This document shows, in pieces, positions 47,540 to 57,605 of a stretch of DNA of 64,000 bases (position 1 is its first letter; every line of letters starts with the position of its first letter). The notes under the pieces were generated by a model. That model searched no databases. It was not told the DNA's origin and worked only from the letters and a program-made list of their open reading frames with translations. Source of the DNA: Blautia sp. (GTDB lineage: Bacteria; Bacillota; Clostridia; Lachnospirales; Lachnospiraceae); assembly GCA_022770365.1 (NCBI GenBank), contig JALEHU010000006.1, positions 1 to 64,000 of the forward strand. The letters are read 5' to 3'. The position numbers and the translations under genes are program-made.

Positions 47540-48723
47540 AAAAATTAATGATTCTGGGTGCCAGCTATTCCCAGCTCCCGCTTTATAAGGCAGCCAAAAA
47601 GCTGGGGATACATACGATTGCAGCAAGTACGCCCGGAGACTGGCCGGGTTTTGCTGCTGCAGATGAGAGCTCCTATACGGATATTTCCGATCCTGAGGCA
47701 GTGCTGCAGGCTGCCAGGAAATATCGGATAGACGGAATCACCACCTGCTGTCTGGATACAGGAGTAAGGGCTGTCGGCTATGTATGCGAAAATCTCGGCT
47801 TAAAGGGGCTTTCCGCCAGAGCCGGAGAAATCAGCAGCGATAAGTATAAAATGAAAGAAGCCTTTATAAAAGGCGGTGTCAACTGTGCCCGTCATATCTG
47901 TATCCGAAACCGTGAGGAACTGGAGACCGCTCTTGATCAGTTTCGTTTCCCGGTGATCTTAAAGGCTGTGGATCTGATGGGCAGCAGAGGAATTTTCCGC
48001 TGCAATACAAAAGAAGAAGCCCTGGTGAATTATAAAGAAACCATGGCAGCGACACGGAAGGATTACTGTCTTGTTGAGGAATTCATTGAGGGGAAGATTC
48101 TCGGCTGTGAGGCAATGCTGTCTGATGGGAAAATGCTCTACTGTCTGCCGAATAATATTGATGCTTATCAGAGCCATGTCCCTACGCCTGTTGGGCATTC
48201 TGTTCCGTATAAAAAGCAGAAAACCCTCGGTGCTGAAGTGGAACGGCAGGTTTCTCTTGCCATAAAAGCAGTCGGACTGGACAACTGTCCGGTAAACTGT
48301 GATCTGATTGAAAAAGATGACCGGGTTTATGTGATTGAAATCACCGGACGCGCCGGTGCCACCTGCCTGCCGGAAATGGTTGGACTGTATTATGGCATTA
48401 ACTATTATGAAGCCATTGTGCGTCTGGCTCTTGATATGGAAGTGGCTGAAATGTTCCGTGAGGACATTCCTCATCAGGCAAATTTGTCCAGAATCCTTAC
48501 CTCCGAACGGGCTGGAATTGTAAAAGCGATACATAATGAAAATGATTCTACCGAGGACATTTTTGATCTTTCCTTTAATATAAAGCCGGGAGATGAGGTG
48601 CGCAGATACGAAAACGGACGGGACAGGCTTGGTCAGTTGATTCTGACAGGCGAAAATCTAAATGCCTGTGAAAAGCGTCTTAAGCAGGTTTTGTCGAAAA
48701 TTAACATTGAATTTACATTATGA
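47536..48723 (+). CDS. ATP-grasp domain ligase
   Basis: PVILKAVDLMGSRGIF, VEEFIEGKILGCEAML, VIEITGRAGATCLPEM; ATGA overlap with previous gene. Confidence 0.9.
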   Translation: MKKLMILGASYSQLPLYKAAKKLGIHTIAASTPGDWPGFAAADESSYTDISDPEAVLQAARKYRIDGITTCCLDTGVRAVGYVCENLGLKGLSARAGEISSDKYKMKEAFIKGGVNCARHICIRNREELETALDQFRFPVILKAVDLMGSRGIFRCNTKEEALVNYKETMAATRKDYCLVEEFIEGKILGCEAMLSDGKMLYCLPNNIDAYQSHVPTPVGHSVPYKKQKTLGAEVERQVSLAIKAVGLDNCPVNCDLIEKDDRVYVIEITGRAGATCLPEMVGLYYGINYYEAIVRLALDMEVAEMFREDIPHQANLSRILTSERAGIVKAIHNENDSTEDIFDLSFNIKPGDEVRRYENGRDRLGQLILTGENLNACEKRLKQVLSKINIEFTL

Positions 48724-48738
48724 TTGTGAGAAAATAAC

Positions 48739-49122
48739 ATGAGAAATCATTTGTCTGCGAAGAAAAGTATTTTTTTACTGCTGCATATCAGCCTTCTGTT
48801 CAGTTCTCTGAGCGGCGTCTGCTCCAAGATGGCGTCCAGATATACAGATGATATTTTTTCCATCCCGTTCCTGTTCTGGTTCGGGCTGGTTTTTGTGATC
48901 ATGTTCGGATATGCGATTATCTGGCAGCAGATTCTGAAGAGAATGCCTCTGACGGTCGCTTATGCTAATAAACCGGTGACACTGATCTGGGGCATCATCT
49001 GGGGAAGCGTGATCTTTGATGAAGAGATTACGTGGAATATGATTGCCGGTGCAGTGGTTATTTTTGCAGGAATTTATTTTGTAACAAGTGAAAAAACAGA
49101 GAGAGGCGGTGAGCGTCAGTGA
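48739..49122 (+). CDS. SMR/EamA-like four-TM half-transporter
   Basis: YANKPVTLIWGIIWGSVIFDEEITWNMIAGAVVIFAGIYFV. Confidence 0.8.
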   Translation: MRNHLSAKKSIFLLLHISLLFSSLSGVCSKMASRYTDDIFSIPFLFWFGLVFVIMFGYAIIWQQILKRMPLTVAYANKPVTLIWGIIWGSVIFDEEITWNMIAGAVVIFAGIYFVTSEKTERGGERQ

Positions 49123-49463
49123 GTGAACTGCGTATGGGAGTGTGTGTGCTGCTGGCTTCGGTTATGATTTCATCCGTTTCTCAGATTCTGCTGAAAAAAG
49201 CAGCCAACAGAATTTATAAAAATCCGCTGGCAGAATACCTGAATCCTCTGGTTATCGGGGCTTATGCCATGTTTTTCGGTTCTGTGATCCTGACGATGAT
49301 CGCACTGAAATATGTGCCGCTTTCCATGTCACCGATTCTGGAATCCACAGGTTATATTTTTGTGTCTGTCCTTGGATACATATTTTTGAAAGAACGTTTC
49401 AGTAGGAGAAAGCTTTTTGGATTTGCCCTGATCCTGTGCGGGATCATGATTTTTTATCAATAG
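49119..49463 (+). CDS. SMR/EamA-like four-TM half-transporter (second of pair, ArnE/ArnF-like)
   Basis: YVPLSMSPILESTGYIFVSVLGYIFLKERFSRRKLFGFALILCGIMIF; GTG start overlapping previous gene by 4 nt. Confidence 0.8.
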   Translation: MSELRMGVCVLLASVMISSVSQILLKKAANRIYKNPLAEYLNPLVIGAYAMFFGSVILTMIALKYVPLSMSPILESTGYIFVSVLGYIFLKERFSRRKLFGFALILCGIMIFYQ

Positions 49464-49524
49464 TGATGTCTGTGCAGGCAGATATTTTTGTGTACCTTAA
49501 AGAAAAGAGTAAGGAGTCAGAAAG

Positions 49525-50478
49525 ATGCTGGTATCCATTGTTATACCATGTTATAATTCAGAACACACCATCGGCAGGGTGGTGGAACTGGCGATTGAAG
49601 AATTTAAAAAAATGAATGACTATGAATGTGAGTTTGTCCTGGTGAATGATTATTCCAGAGACAATACCTGGCAGGCAATTCATACACTGACGGAGAAATA
49701 TCCTAATGTAAAAGGAATTAATCTGGCCAAAAACTTCGGGCAGCATAATGCTATCATGGCGGCACTCCATTATACAAAAGGAGAGTTTATCGTGGGTATG
49801 GATGATGATATGCAGAATCATCCGTCTCAGATCCCACAGTTCCTGGATAAAATGCAGGAAGGATATGACATTGTATTTGGTGTGTTTAAAGAACGTAAGT
49901 TTTCTGTGATTAAAAATATTACAGGAGCTATCAGCAGGTTTCTTCTGTGGCATCTGCTGGACCGCCCTAAAGATATCCAGATGAGCAGTTTCTGGTGCTG
50001 CAGGCGTTATGTGCGGGATGAAGTTGTGAAATATGAAGGATATAATACTTTTCTTCAGGTGTTGTTTTTCAGAACGACTCATAACATTGCCAATATAGAA
50101 ATTGAACATTATGCAAGAGAAGTGGGAACCTCTAATTATAATTTCCGGAGAGGACTGAAGCTGTTTATGTCCTGCCTGAATTTTACAGTAATTCCGCTGC
50201 GTGTCTCGACGATTCTGGGAACTCTTTTTTCTGCTGCGGGATTTATCGGAGCGCTGGCGGTTCTGATTCAGAAGATTCTGAATCCGGCTGTTGCTATTGG
50301 CTGGTCATCTCTGATGTGTGCCATGCTGGTGCTGTTCGGTTTCTGCTTTCTGATGCTTGGAATTATCGGAGAGTATCTGGGCAAAGCTATTTTGAACATT
50401 AATAAGACACCTCAGTATGTGATACGGGATAAGGAAAATATTGAGGATACCTGCGGAGAAAAACAAAAGGATTTATGA
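49525..50478 (+). CDS. GT2 polyprenyl-phosphate glycosyltransferase (ArnC/GtrB-like)
   Basis: SIVIPCYNSEHTIGRVVE, GMDDDMQNHPSQIP, two C-terminal TMs, GIIGEYLGKAILNINKTPQYVIRD. Confidence 0.9.
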   Translation: MLVSIVIPCYNSEHTIGRVVELAIEEFKKMNDYECEFVLVNDYSRDNTWQAIHTLTEKYPNVKGINLAKNFGQHNAIMAALHYTKGEFIVGMDDDMQNHPSQIPQFLDKMQEGYDIVFGVFKERKFSVIKNITGAISRFLLWHLLDRPKDIQMSSFWCCRRYVRDEVVKYEGYNTFLQVLFFRTTHNIANIEIEHYAREVGTSNYNFRRGLKLFMSCLNFTVIPLRVSTILGTLFSAAGFIGALAVLIQKILNPAVAIGWSSLMCAMLVLFGFCFLMLGIIGEYLGKAILNINKTPQYVIRDKENIEDTCGEKQKDL

Positions 50479-50533
50479 TATAGTTTTGCTGTAATTACCG
50501 CTTACTAACAGAAAAGTTACATAGAGGAGATCA

Positions 50534-51676
50534 ATGATTGATTTTAACAGACCTGCTTTTACAGGCAGAGAAATGGATTATATAAAAGATGCAGTAAACC
50601 GCGGAATGCTGTGCGGTGATGGAGTCTATACAAAACACTGTTCCCGGTGGATGGAGGAAAAGTTTCAGGTGAGACACGTTCTTCTGACTACGTCATGTAC
50701 GCATGCTCTGGAGATGGCAGCGTATCTGTCAGACATTCAGCCGGACGATGAAGTGATTATGCCTTCATATACATTTGTATCTACTGCCGATGCATTTGTG
50801 CTGCGTGGAGCGAAGGCGGTATTTGTAGATATCCGCCCGGATACGATGAATATCGATGAGAAACTGATTGAAGATGCAGTGACGCCAAGGACTAAGGCAA
50901 TTGTTCCGGTTCATTATGCGGGAGTGGCCTGCGAGATGGATACTATTATGGGGATTGCTGCGAAATACAATCTTAAGGTGATTGAGGATGCAGCACAGGG
51001 TGTTGATGCTTTCTACAAAGGGAGAGCACTGGGTACCATCGGTGATTTTGGTTGTTACAGCTTCCACGAGACAAAGAATTATACCATGGGAGAAGGCGGA
51101 GCCCTTCTTTTCCAGGATGAAAAATATCTGGATCGTGCGGAAGTTCTTCGGGAAAAAGGTACGGATCGGAGTAAGTTTTTCCGGGGCCAGGTTGATAAAT
51201 ACCGCTGGGTGGATTACGGGTCTTCTTATCTGCCAAGCGAACTGAATGCGGCTTATCTTTATGCCCAGCTGGAAGAACATGAGAGAATCAGCCGCAAACG
51301 TATGGAAATTTACAATTATTATCATGAGAATCTGAAATGCCTTGCGGATGAAGGAAAGATTGAGCAGCCTTTTGTACCGGAAGAATGTGTACATAATGCA
51401 CATATGTATTATATCAAGGTACGTGATATTCAGGTACGGACACGCCTGCTTGCTTACCTCAGAGAACAGGGAATCTGCAGTGTGTTTCATTATGTTCCTC
51501 TCCATTCGGCACCAGCCGGAAAGAAATTCGGCAGATTCCATGGAGAAGATGTTTATACCACAAAAGAGAGCGAGCGGCTGATGAGGCTGCCCATGTTCTA
51601 CAATCTGGATATGGAAGATGTAAAGAAAGTTGTGCATGCGATTGTTTCTTTTGATGGATTTGAGGGAAGACTATGA
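50534..51676 (+). CDS. wecE: dTDP-4-amino-4,6-dideoxygalactose transaminase (WecE/RffA-like, DegT family)
   Basis: GMLCGDGVYTKHC, DEVIMPSYTFVSTADAFVLRGAKAVFVDIRPDTMNIDE, VEDAAQG-type, SFHETKNYTMGEGGALL, FFRGQVDKYRW; strongly resembles remembered E. coli WecE. Confidence 0.88.
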   Translation: MIDFNRPAFTGREMDYIKDAVNRGMLCGDGVYTKHCSRWMEEKFQVRHVLLTTSCTHALEMAAYLSDIQPDDEVIMPSYTFVSTADAFVLRGAKAVFVDIRPDTMNIDEKLIEDAVTPRTKAIVPVHYAGVACEMDTIMGIAAKYNLKVIEDAAQGVDAFYKGRALGTIGDFGCYSFHETKNYTMGEGGALLFQDEKYLDRAEVLREKGTDRSKFFRGQVDKYRWVDYGSSYLPSELNAAYLYAQLEEHERISRKRMEIYNYYHENLKCLADEGKIEQPFVPEECVHNAHMYYIKVRDIQVRTRLLAYLREQGICSVFHYVPLHSAPAGKKFGRFHGEDVYTTKESERLMRLPMFYNLDMEDVKKVVHAIVSFDGFEGRL

Positions 51677-52992
51677 AAAAATGGAAAAAGATTTTGAATG
51701 CGGCAATTGCTGTTTCTGTATCAGTGATATGTACGGTGAGTACGGTTATGGCGGCTTCTGTTGATTTGAATGCAGTGTATGGGATTTCCAGCAACGGGCT
51801 GGAAGGCTGGCCCCAGGGACCGGAGATTTCCTGTAATACAGGGATATTGATGGAGGCAGAAACAGGAGCGGTTCTTTATGATAAAGGAGCGGATGAACTT
51901 CGTTATCCTGCCAGTATTACCAAGCTGATGACACTTCTGGTTGCTGTGGAAAACAGCAGTCTGGATGAAGAGGTGACTTTTACGGAAACGGGTGTCAGGG
52001 ATGTTACGCCTGATTCCGGCAATATCGGCATGCAGCTTGGGGAAGTCATGACCATGGAGGATTGTCTTTATGCAATGATCATCTATTCTGCCAACGAAGT
52101 GTCTGCCCAGATTGCAGAGCATGTGGGCGGAACTGAGCAGAATTTTATTGATATGATGAATGAGAGGGCTGCACAGATCGGCTGTACGAATACTCATTTC
52201 ACCAACGCAAGTGGTCTTCCGGACACGAACCAGTACACAACAGCCAGGGATATGGCGCTGATTTTCCGCGAGGGACTGAATAATGAGATTTATCGGGAAA
52301 TACTGAATACGCCGACTTATGTGATACCGGCTACGAACAAAAACAGTGAAGAGCGCAAGCTTCACACCCATCATCCCTTGTTTGCTGAGGAATCCGGTCT
52401 GTATTATCCGGGCTGTATCGGCGGCAAATCCGGAATGACCAATGATGCGGGGCATACGCTGGTAACAGGTGTGGAACAGAATGGTGTGACATATATTACA
52501 GTTGTCCTTCGGGCAGTGGATCTCAGCCAGGCCTGTGTGGACAGCCGCCAGTTATTTGACTATGGTTTTCAGAATTTCCGGAAAGAGGAATATAAAAATG
52601 GAAGTGTGATGCTTCCGAATACTATGACAACTGATCAGATTGAAGAAAAAGAAACAGACTCTGAAGACGGAAAGATTTATCAGTTTTATGTATCCGGTCA
52701 GCTGATGGGAGCCGCCAGTGTGCCGGAACCCACAGAGGCGCCGGTTCCCACTGTAACGGAGAAAGAACCCCTGGAAGAAGTGGGATCTGCTGATGAAGAA
52801 CCTCTTTATCAGCAAGAAAGTCTGGCAGAGGAGTCCGGTGTGGAATCGGAAACTGAAAAAAAAACAGGTAAATTAACCCATATGACCAAAATTCTTCTGA
52901 TCGTTATGGGAGTTATGATCGTGCTGCTTGTGATTCTTCTGGCAGCTCTGCATCACAAAAACAAAAAGAAAAAAAGAAAGAAGAGACGTTAA
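51673..52992 (+). CDS. D-alanyl-D-alanine carboxypeptidase (DacF/PBP5-type)
   Basis: [10 protein letters not shown] Sxx[10 protein letters not shown] SxN, GGKSGMT; C-terminal TM and polybasic tail; ATGA overlap with wecE-like gene. Confidence 0.92.
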   Translation: MKKWKKILNAAIAVSVSVICTVSTVMAASVDLNAVYGISSNGLEGWPQGPEISCNTGILMEAETGAVLYDKGADELRYPASITKLMTLLVAVENSSLDEEVTFTETGVRDVTPDSGNIGMQLGEVMTMEDCLYAMIIYSANEVSAQIAEHVGGTEQNFIDMMNERAAQIGCTNTHFTNASGLPDTNQYTTARDMALIFREGLNNEIYREILNTPTYVIPATNKNSEERKLHTHHPLFAEESGLYYPGCIGGKSGMTNDAGHTLVTGVEQNGVTYITVVLRAVDLSQACVDSRQLFDYGFQNFRKEEYKNGSVMLPNTMTTDQIEEKETDSEDGKIYQFYVSGQLMGAASVPEPTEAPVPTVTEKEPLEEVGSADEEPLYQQESLAEESGVESETEKKTGKLTHMTKILLIVMGVMIVLLVILLAALHHKNKKKKRKKRR

Positions 52993-53056
52993 TAAAAGTC
53001 GATTGCTGACGCAATCGTCCTGTACAGATAAATACGATAATATAAGGAGGATTTCC

Positions 53057-53935
53057 ATGAAAGGAATTATTCTTGCAGGAGGTTCAGGAACAAGATTATA
53101 TCCGCTGACAAAAGCGATTTCCAAGCAGATCATGCCGGTCTATGATAAACCTATGATTTACTATCCGCTTTCCACTCTGATGCTGGCGGGTATCCGTGAG
53201 ATTCTGATCATTTCCACTCCAAGGGACCTGCCGGTATTTGAAGAGCTGCTGGGAGACGGCAGCCAGCTGGGAATGAGATTTGAGTATGCCATTCAGGAAG
53301 AACCGAGAGGACTGGCGGATGCGTTTATCATCGGTGCGGACTTTATCGGCGGTGATGCTGTGGCACTGGTGCTGGGGGACAATATTTTTTATGGTCAGAG
53401 TTTTTCCAGAGTATTGCAGAATGCGTACAAACGCACAGAAACAGAAAAGGGCGCTACTATTTTTGGTTATTATGTAAGAGATCCGAGAGAATATGGCGTT
53501 GTGGAATTTGACGAAGAGGGACATGCTCTTTCGATTGAGGAGAAGCCGGAGCATCCAAAGTCCAATTATGCGGTTCCCGGACTGTATTTTTACGATAATG
53601 ATGTCGTGGAAATTGCAAGAAATGTGAAGCCGTCCGCAAGAGGCGAGATTGAGATCACCAGTGTGAATAATGAGTATCTAAGAAGAGGGACCTTACGAGT
53701 GGAGACTCTCGGAAGAGGATTTGCATGGCTGGATACCGGCAATCATGATTCTCTTCTGGATGCGGCAGATTTTGTATCCGCGTTCCAGAAACGACAGGGA
53801 CTGTATATTTCCTGCATTGAGGAAATTGCCTACAAACGAGGCTTTATTACAAAGGAACAGCTTGTTGAGCTGGCGCAGCCGCTTTTGAAGACTGCTTACG
53901 GACAATATCTGATTGAAGTAGCGGAGGGATTATAA
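53057..53935 (+). CDS. rfbA: Glucose-1-phosphate thymidylyltransferase
   Basis: [46 protein letters not shown]. Confidence 0.96.
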   Translation: MKGIILAGGSGTRLYPLTKAISKQIMPVYDKPMIYYPLSTLMLAGIREILIISTPRDLPVFEELLGDGSQLGMRFEYAIQEEPRGLADAFIIGADFIGGDAVALVLGDNIFYGQSFSRVLQNAYKRTETEKGATIFGYYVRDPREYGVVEFDEEGHALSIEEKPEHPKSNYAVPGLYFYDNDVVEIARNVKPSARGEIEITSVNNEYLRRGTLRVETLGRGFAWLDTGNHDSLLDAADFVSAFQKRQGLYISCIEEIAYKRGFITKEQLVELAQPLLKTAYGQYLIEVAEGL

Positions 53936-53936
53936 A

Positions 53937-54488
53937 ATGGGTAAGATTACAGTAGAAACATGTGAGATTGAAGGACTGAAGGTCATTACACCAACCGTAT
54001 TCGGCGATGCCCGCGGTTATTTCATGGAAACCTACAATTACAATGATTTTAAAGAAGCCGGTATTGATGTGGAATTTGTGCAGGACAATCAGTCCAGCTC
54101 CCGCTATGGAGTACTTCGCGGTCTTCATTTCCAGATCAATTATCCGCAGGATAAGCTGGTCCGCGTTGTAAACGGTGAAGTCTTTGATGTGGCTGTGGAT
54201 CTTCGGGAAGGTTCCGCAACTTACGGTAAATGGTTCGGTGTTATTCTTTCCGCAGAAAATAAAAAACAGTTCTTTATCCCGAAAGGATTCGCACATGGAT
54301 TTCTGGTGCTTTCCGAAAATGCGGAGTTTACCTACAAGTGTTCTGATTTTTATCATCCCAATGATGAAGGCGGCCTGATTTGGAATGACCCGGATATCGG
54401 GGTAGAATGGCCTGTTCCGGAAGGTATGGAACTGATTTTTTCAGAGAAAGATCAGAAATGGGGCAGCTTTAAGGAATTCCGGAGATAG
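53937..54488 (+). CDS. rfbC: dTDP-4-dehydrorhamnose 3,5-epimerase
   Basis: VFGDARGYFMETYN, FVQDNQSSSRYGVLRGLHFQ, PKGFAHGFLVLSE. Confidence 0.96.
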   Translation: MGKITVETCEIEGLKVITPTVFGDARGYFMETYNYNDFKEAGIDVEFVQDNQSSSRYGVLRGLHFQINYPQDKLVRVVNGEVFDVAVDLREGSATYGKWFGVILSAENKKQFFIPKGFAHGFLVLSENAEFTYKCSDFYHPNDEGGLIWNDPDIGVEWPVPEGMELIFSEKDQKWGSFKEFRR

Positions 54489-54497
54489 GAGAGAGGA

Positions 54498-55313
54498 ATG
54501 CTGAAAACGATATTTTCCCTGCCGGCGGATGTATACAAAAACCGCCGGCTGGTTTTCAAACTTGCCAAAAATGACTTTAAGACGAAATATGCCGGTTCTT
54601 ATCTGGGTATCATCTGGGCGTTTATTCAGCCGATCGTCACGATCCTGGTTTACTGGTTCGTTTTTTCAGTAGGATTTAAGCCCACCATGGACAATGTGGG
54701 GGTTCCCTTTGTCCTGTATCTGGTAGCGGGTATTGTGCCATGGTTCTTCTTTCAGGATGCTCTTGTGGGAGGTACCAATGCACTTCTTGAATATAATTAT
54801 CTTGTAAAAAAAGTCGTTTTCAATATCAGTGTGCTTCCTGTTGTGAAGGTGATCTCCGCACTGTTCGTACACGGCTTTTTCGTGATGTTTACCATAATTT
54901 TGTATATGTTTTACGGCCATTATCCGGACCTGTATTATCTGCAGATTCTTTATTACAGTCTGTGTGTGTTTCTGCTGGTGCTGGGACTTTGTTATGCCAC
55001 CTGTGCGGTGGTGATCTTTTTCAGGGATCTGACCCAGATCATCAATATCGGTCTCCAGGTGGGAGTATGGCTGACCCCGATCATGTGGGTGGCAGAAAAT
55101 GCTCTGCAGGACCATCCCCTTCTTCAGAAAGTACTGCAGATCAATCCCATGTACTATGTTGTTTCCGGATACAGAGATTCTTTTATCATGAAACACTGGT
55201 TCTGGGAACGGCCGTTGTGGACTCTTTATTTCTGGGTGTTTACTATCCTGTGCTTCCTTGGCGGCAACTGGGTATTTAAACGTCTGCGGGTTCATTTTGC
55301 GGATGTATTATAA
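54498..55313 (+). CDS. Polysaccharide ABC-2 transporter permease (Wzm-like)
   Basis: RRLVFKLAKNDFKTKYAGSYLGIIWAFIQPIVTILVYWFVF. Confidence 0.92.
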   Translation: MLKTIFSLPADVYKNRRLVFKLAKNDFKTKYAGSYLGIIWAFIQPIVTILVYWFVFSVGFKPTMDNVGVPFVLYLVAGIVPWFFFQDALVGGTNALLEYNYLVKKVVFNISVLPVVKVISALFVHGFFVMFTIILYMFYGHYPDLYYLQILYYSLCVFLLVLGLCYATCAVVIFFRDLTQIINIGLQVGVWLTPIMWVAENALQDHPLLQKVLQINPMYYVVSGYRDSFIMKHWFWERPLWTLYFWVFTILCFLGGNWVFKRLRVHFADVL

Positions 55314-55374
55314 TGAGCAATGCTGTTCAGTCGTAAGTGCGATGGGCTGGACAGGCACAGAGAGAGGTTTTTAA

Positions 55375-56670
55375 GTGGAAAACAAAAAAGTCATTCAGGT
55401 TCAGCATTTATCAAAAATGTATAAGCTTTATGATAAACCCTCCGATCGCCTGAAAGAGTCGCTGGGGCTCTCCCGGAAAAAACGTTATAGGGAGCATTAT
55501 GCACTGCATGATGTGAATTTCGATGTACGGGAAGGAGAATGTGTGGGCATTATCGGGACAAATGGTTCCGGCAAATCCACCATTCTGAAGATTATTACCG
55601 GTGTACTGACGCCCACAGAGGGTCAGGTGCTCGTGGACGGAAGGATTTCCGCGCTTCTGGAACTGGGCGCAGGGTTTAATATGGAATATTCCGGTCTGGA
55701 AAACGTATATCTCAACGGCACCATGATCGGCTTTTCAAAAGAAGAAATTGATGCCAGGCTGCATGATATCCTGTCTTTTGCGGATATCGGGGATTTTATC
55801 CATCAGCCGGTGAAAATGTACTCCAGCGGTATGTTTGTGCGTCTGGCGTTTGCAGTGGCGATCAATATCGATCCGGAGATTCTTATTGTAGATGAGGCAC
55901 TTTCTGTGGGAGACGTATTTTTTCAGGCGAAATGCTACCATAAATTTGAAGAATTTAAGGCGCAGGGCAAGACCATTCTGTTTGTCAGCCATGATCTGAG
56001 CAGTATTTCCAAATACTGCGACAGAGTCATCCTTCTGAATAAAGGACGGATGCTGGACGAAGGCGCGCCCAAGGCCATGGTGGATATGTACAAGCAGCTT
56101 CTGGTGCACCAGGATCCTGTGAAACAGACAGAGGGTGCGCAGGATGCACCGGGAATCGAAGAAAACTGGAGGGAAGGTTTCCGTGTAAATCCGGATACAC
56201 TGGAATACGGAGAAAAACAGGCGGAAATTGTGGACTTTGTGGTTCTGGATTCCAAAGGACGCCAGAGTAATACCATTGATAAGGGAAGCAGCTTCCAGAT
56301 CAAAATGAAAGTGCATTTTCACGAAAATATCCAGCAGCCGATCATGGCTTATACATTTAAGAATATTCAGGGAACAGAAATCACAGGAACCAACACCATG
56401 TATGAGGAGGTTTTTGTGGAACATCCGGATGCGGGAAGAGAATGTGTCGTGACATTTAAGCAGAAAATGGATCTCCAGGGCGGAGAATATTTGCTTTCTT
56501 TCGGATGCACCGGATACCGGGAAGGAGAATTTACTGTTTTCCACCGGTTGTATGACGCCTGCAATATTACCGTTGTTTCCACGAAGAATACGGTAGGATT
56601 TTTTGATATGAATTCAGAGGTTTCCGTGGAAGAGCCGGAAACAGACAGAAAAGTCACTGTAAAAGAGTAG
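55375..56670 (+). CDS. Polysaccharide ABC transporter ATP-binding protein (Wzt-like) with C-terminal Wzt domain
   Basis: GTNGSGKSTILKIITGVL; YSSGMFVRLAFAVAINIDPEILIVDEALSVGDVFFQAKC; approx. 150-aa C-terminal extension; GTG start. Confidence 0.92.
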   Translation: MENKKVIQVQHLSKMYKLYDKPSDRLKESLGLSRKKRYREHYALHDVNFDVREGECVGIIGTNGSGKSTILKIITGVLTPTEGQVLVDGRISALLELGAGFNMEYSGLENVYLNGTMIGFSKEEIDARLHDILSFADIGDFIHQPVKMYSSGMFVRLAFAVAINIDPEILIVDEALSVGDVFFQAKCYHKFEEFKAQGKTILFVSHDLSSISKYCDRVILLNKGRMLDEGAPKAMVDMYKQLLVHQDPVKQTEGAQDAPGIEENWREGFRVNPDTLEYGEKQAEIVDFVVLDSKGRQSNTIDKGSSFQIKMKVHFHENIQQPIMAYTFKNIQGTEITGTNTMYEEVFVEHPDAGRECVVTFKQKMDLQGGEYLLSFGCTGYREGEFTVFHRLYDACNITVVSTKNTVGFFDMNSEVSVEEPETDRKVTVKE

Positions 56671-56679
56671 GAGTGGGGT

Positions 56680-57603
56680 ATGTTGGAAAAAATCGGAAAC
56701 GTTGAACTGGATTACACGTACTATCCCGGAGAGGATCTGTACAGTGACGGCCCGATCGAAGAAGTGCTTCTGGAAATTGCAAAGAATTATCGGGAAGAAG
56801 AATTGAATCAGGTGATCGCAGAGAGGAAAGACTGGTCCGTGCTGTATCATTTTTCCCACGTGAGGCAGAATATACTGGAATGGCTGCCCATAGGAAAAGA
56901 AGAGCATGTACTGGAAATCGGTTCCGGATGCGGCGCCATCACAGGTGCGCTGGCGAGAAAAGCCAAAGATGTGACCTGTATAGAATTGTCAAAAATGCGC
57001 AGTACCATTAATGCCTACCGGAACCGGGATCATGATAATATCCGGATACTGGTGGGAAATTTCCAGGACATCGAAAAGAATCTGGAACAGACATTTGACT
57101 ATATCACGCTGATCGGCGTGTTTGAATATTCCGAAGGATATATCGGGACAAAAGAGCCTTATACAGAAATGATCCGCCGTATTTCCGCACATCTGAAACC
57201 GGGCGGAAAACTGGTGATCGCTATTGAAAACCGCCTTGGTCTGAAATACTGGGCAGGCTGTACAGAGGATCATGTCGGCACGTATTTTGAAGGAATTGAG
57301 GGATATCCAAATACCACGGGAGTAAAAACTTTTTCCCGTAAAGAATTAAAGGATATCATTGAAAGTGCAGGAAACTTTGAAACGAAGTTTTATTATCCCT
57401 ACCCGGATTATAAATTCCCCATGGCTATTTATTCTGATGAGTATCTGCCAAAGAAGGGCGAGCTTCGGGATAATTTCTGCAATTTTGACAGAGAGAGGAT
57501 GCAGCTCTTTGACGAGCCGAGAGTATATGATACTCTTGTCGACAGCGGACTGTTTCCGGAGTTTTCCAATTCATTTCTGGTGCTTGCAGAAAGGAAGGAG
57601 TAA
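56680..57603 (+). CDS. Class I SAM-dependent methyltransferase
   Basis: VLEIGSGCGAITGALARKAKDVTCIELS; FDYITLIGVFEYSE. Confidence 0.85.
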   Translation: MLEKIGNVELDYTYYPGEDLYSDGPIEEVLLEIAKNYREEELNQVIAERKDWSVLYHFSHVRQNILEWLPIGKEEHVLEIGSGCGAITGALARKAKDVTCIELSKMRSTINAYRNRDHDNIRILVGNFQDIEKNLEQTFDYITLIGVFEYSEGYIGTKEPYTEMIRRISAHLKPGGKLVIAIENRLGLKYWAGCTEDHVGTYFEGIEGYPNTTGVKTFSRKELKDIIESAGNFETKFYYPYPDYKFPMAIYSDEYLPKKGELRDNFCNFDRERMQLFDEPRVYDTLVDSGLFPEFSNSFLVLAERKE

Positions 57604-57605
57604 GG

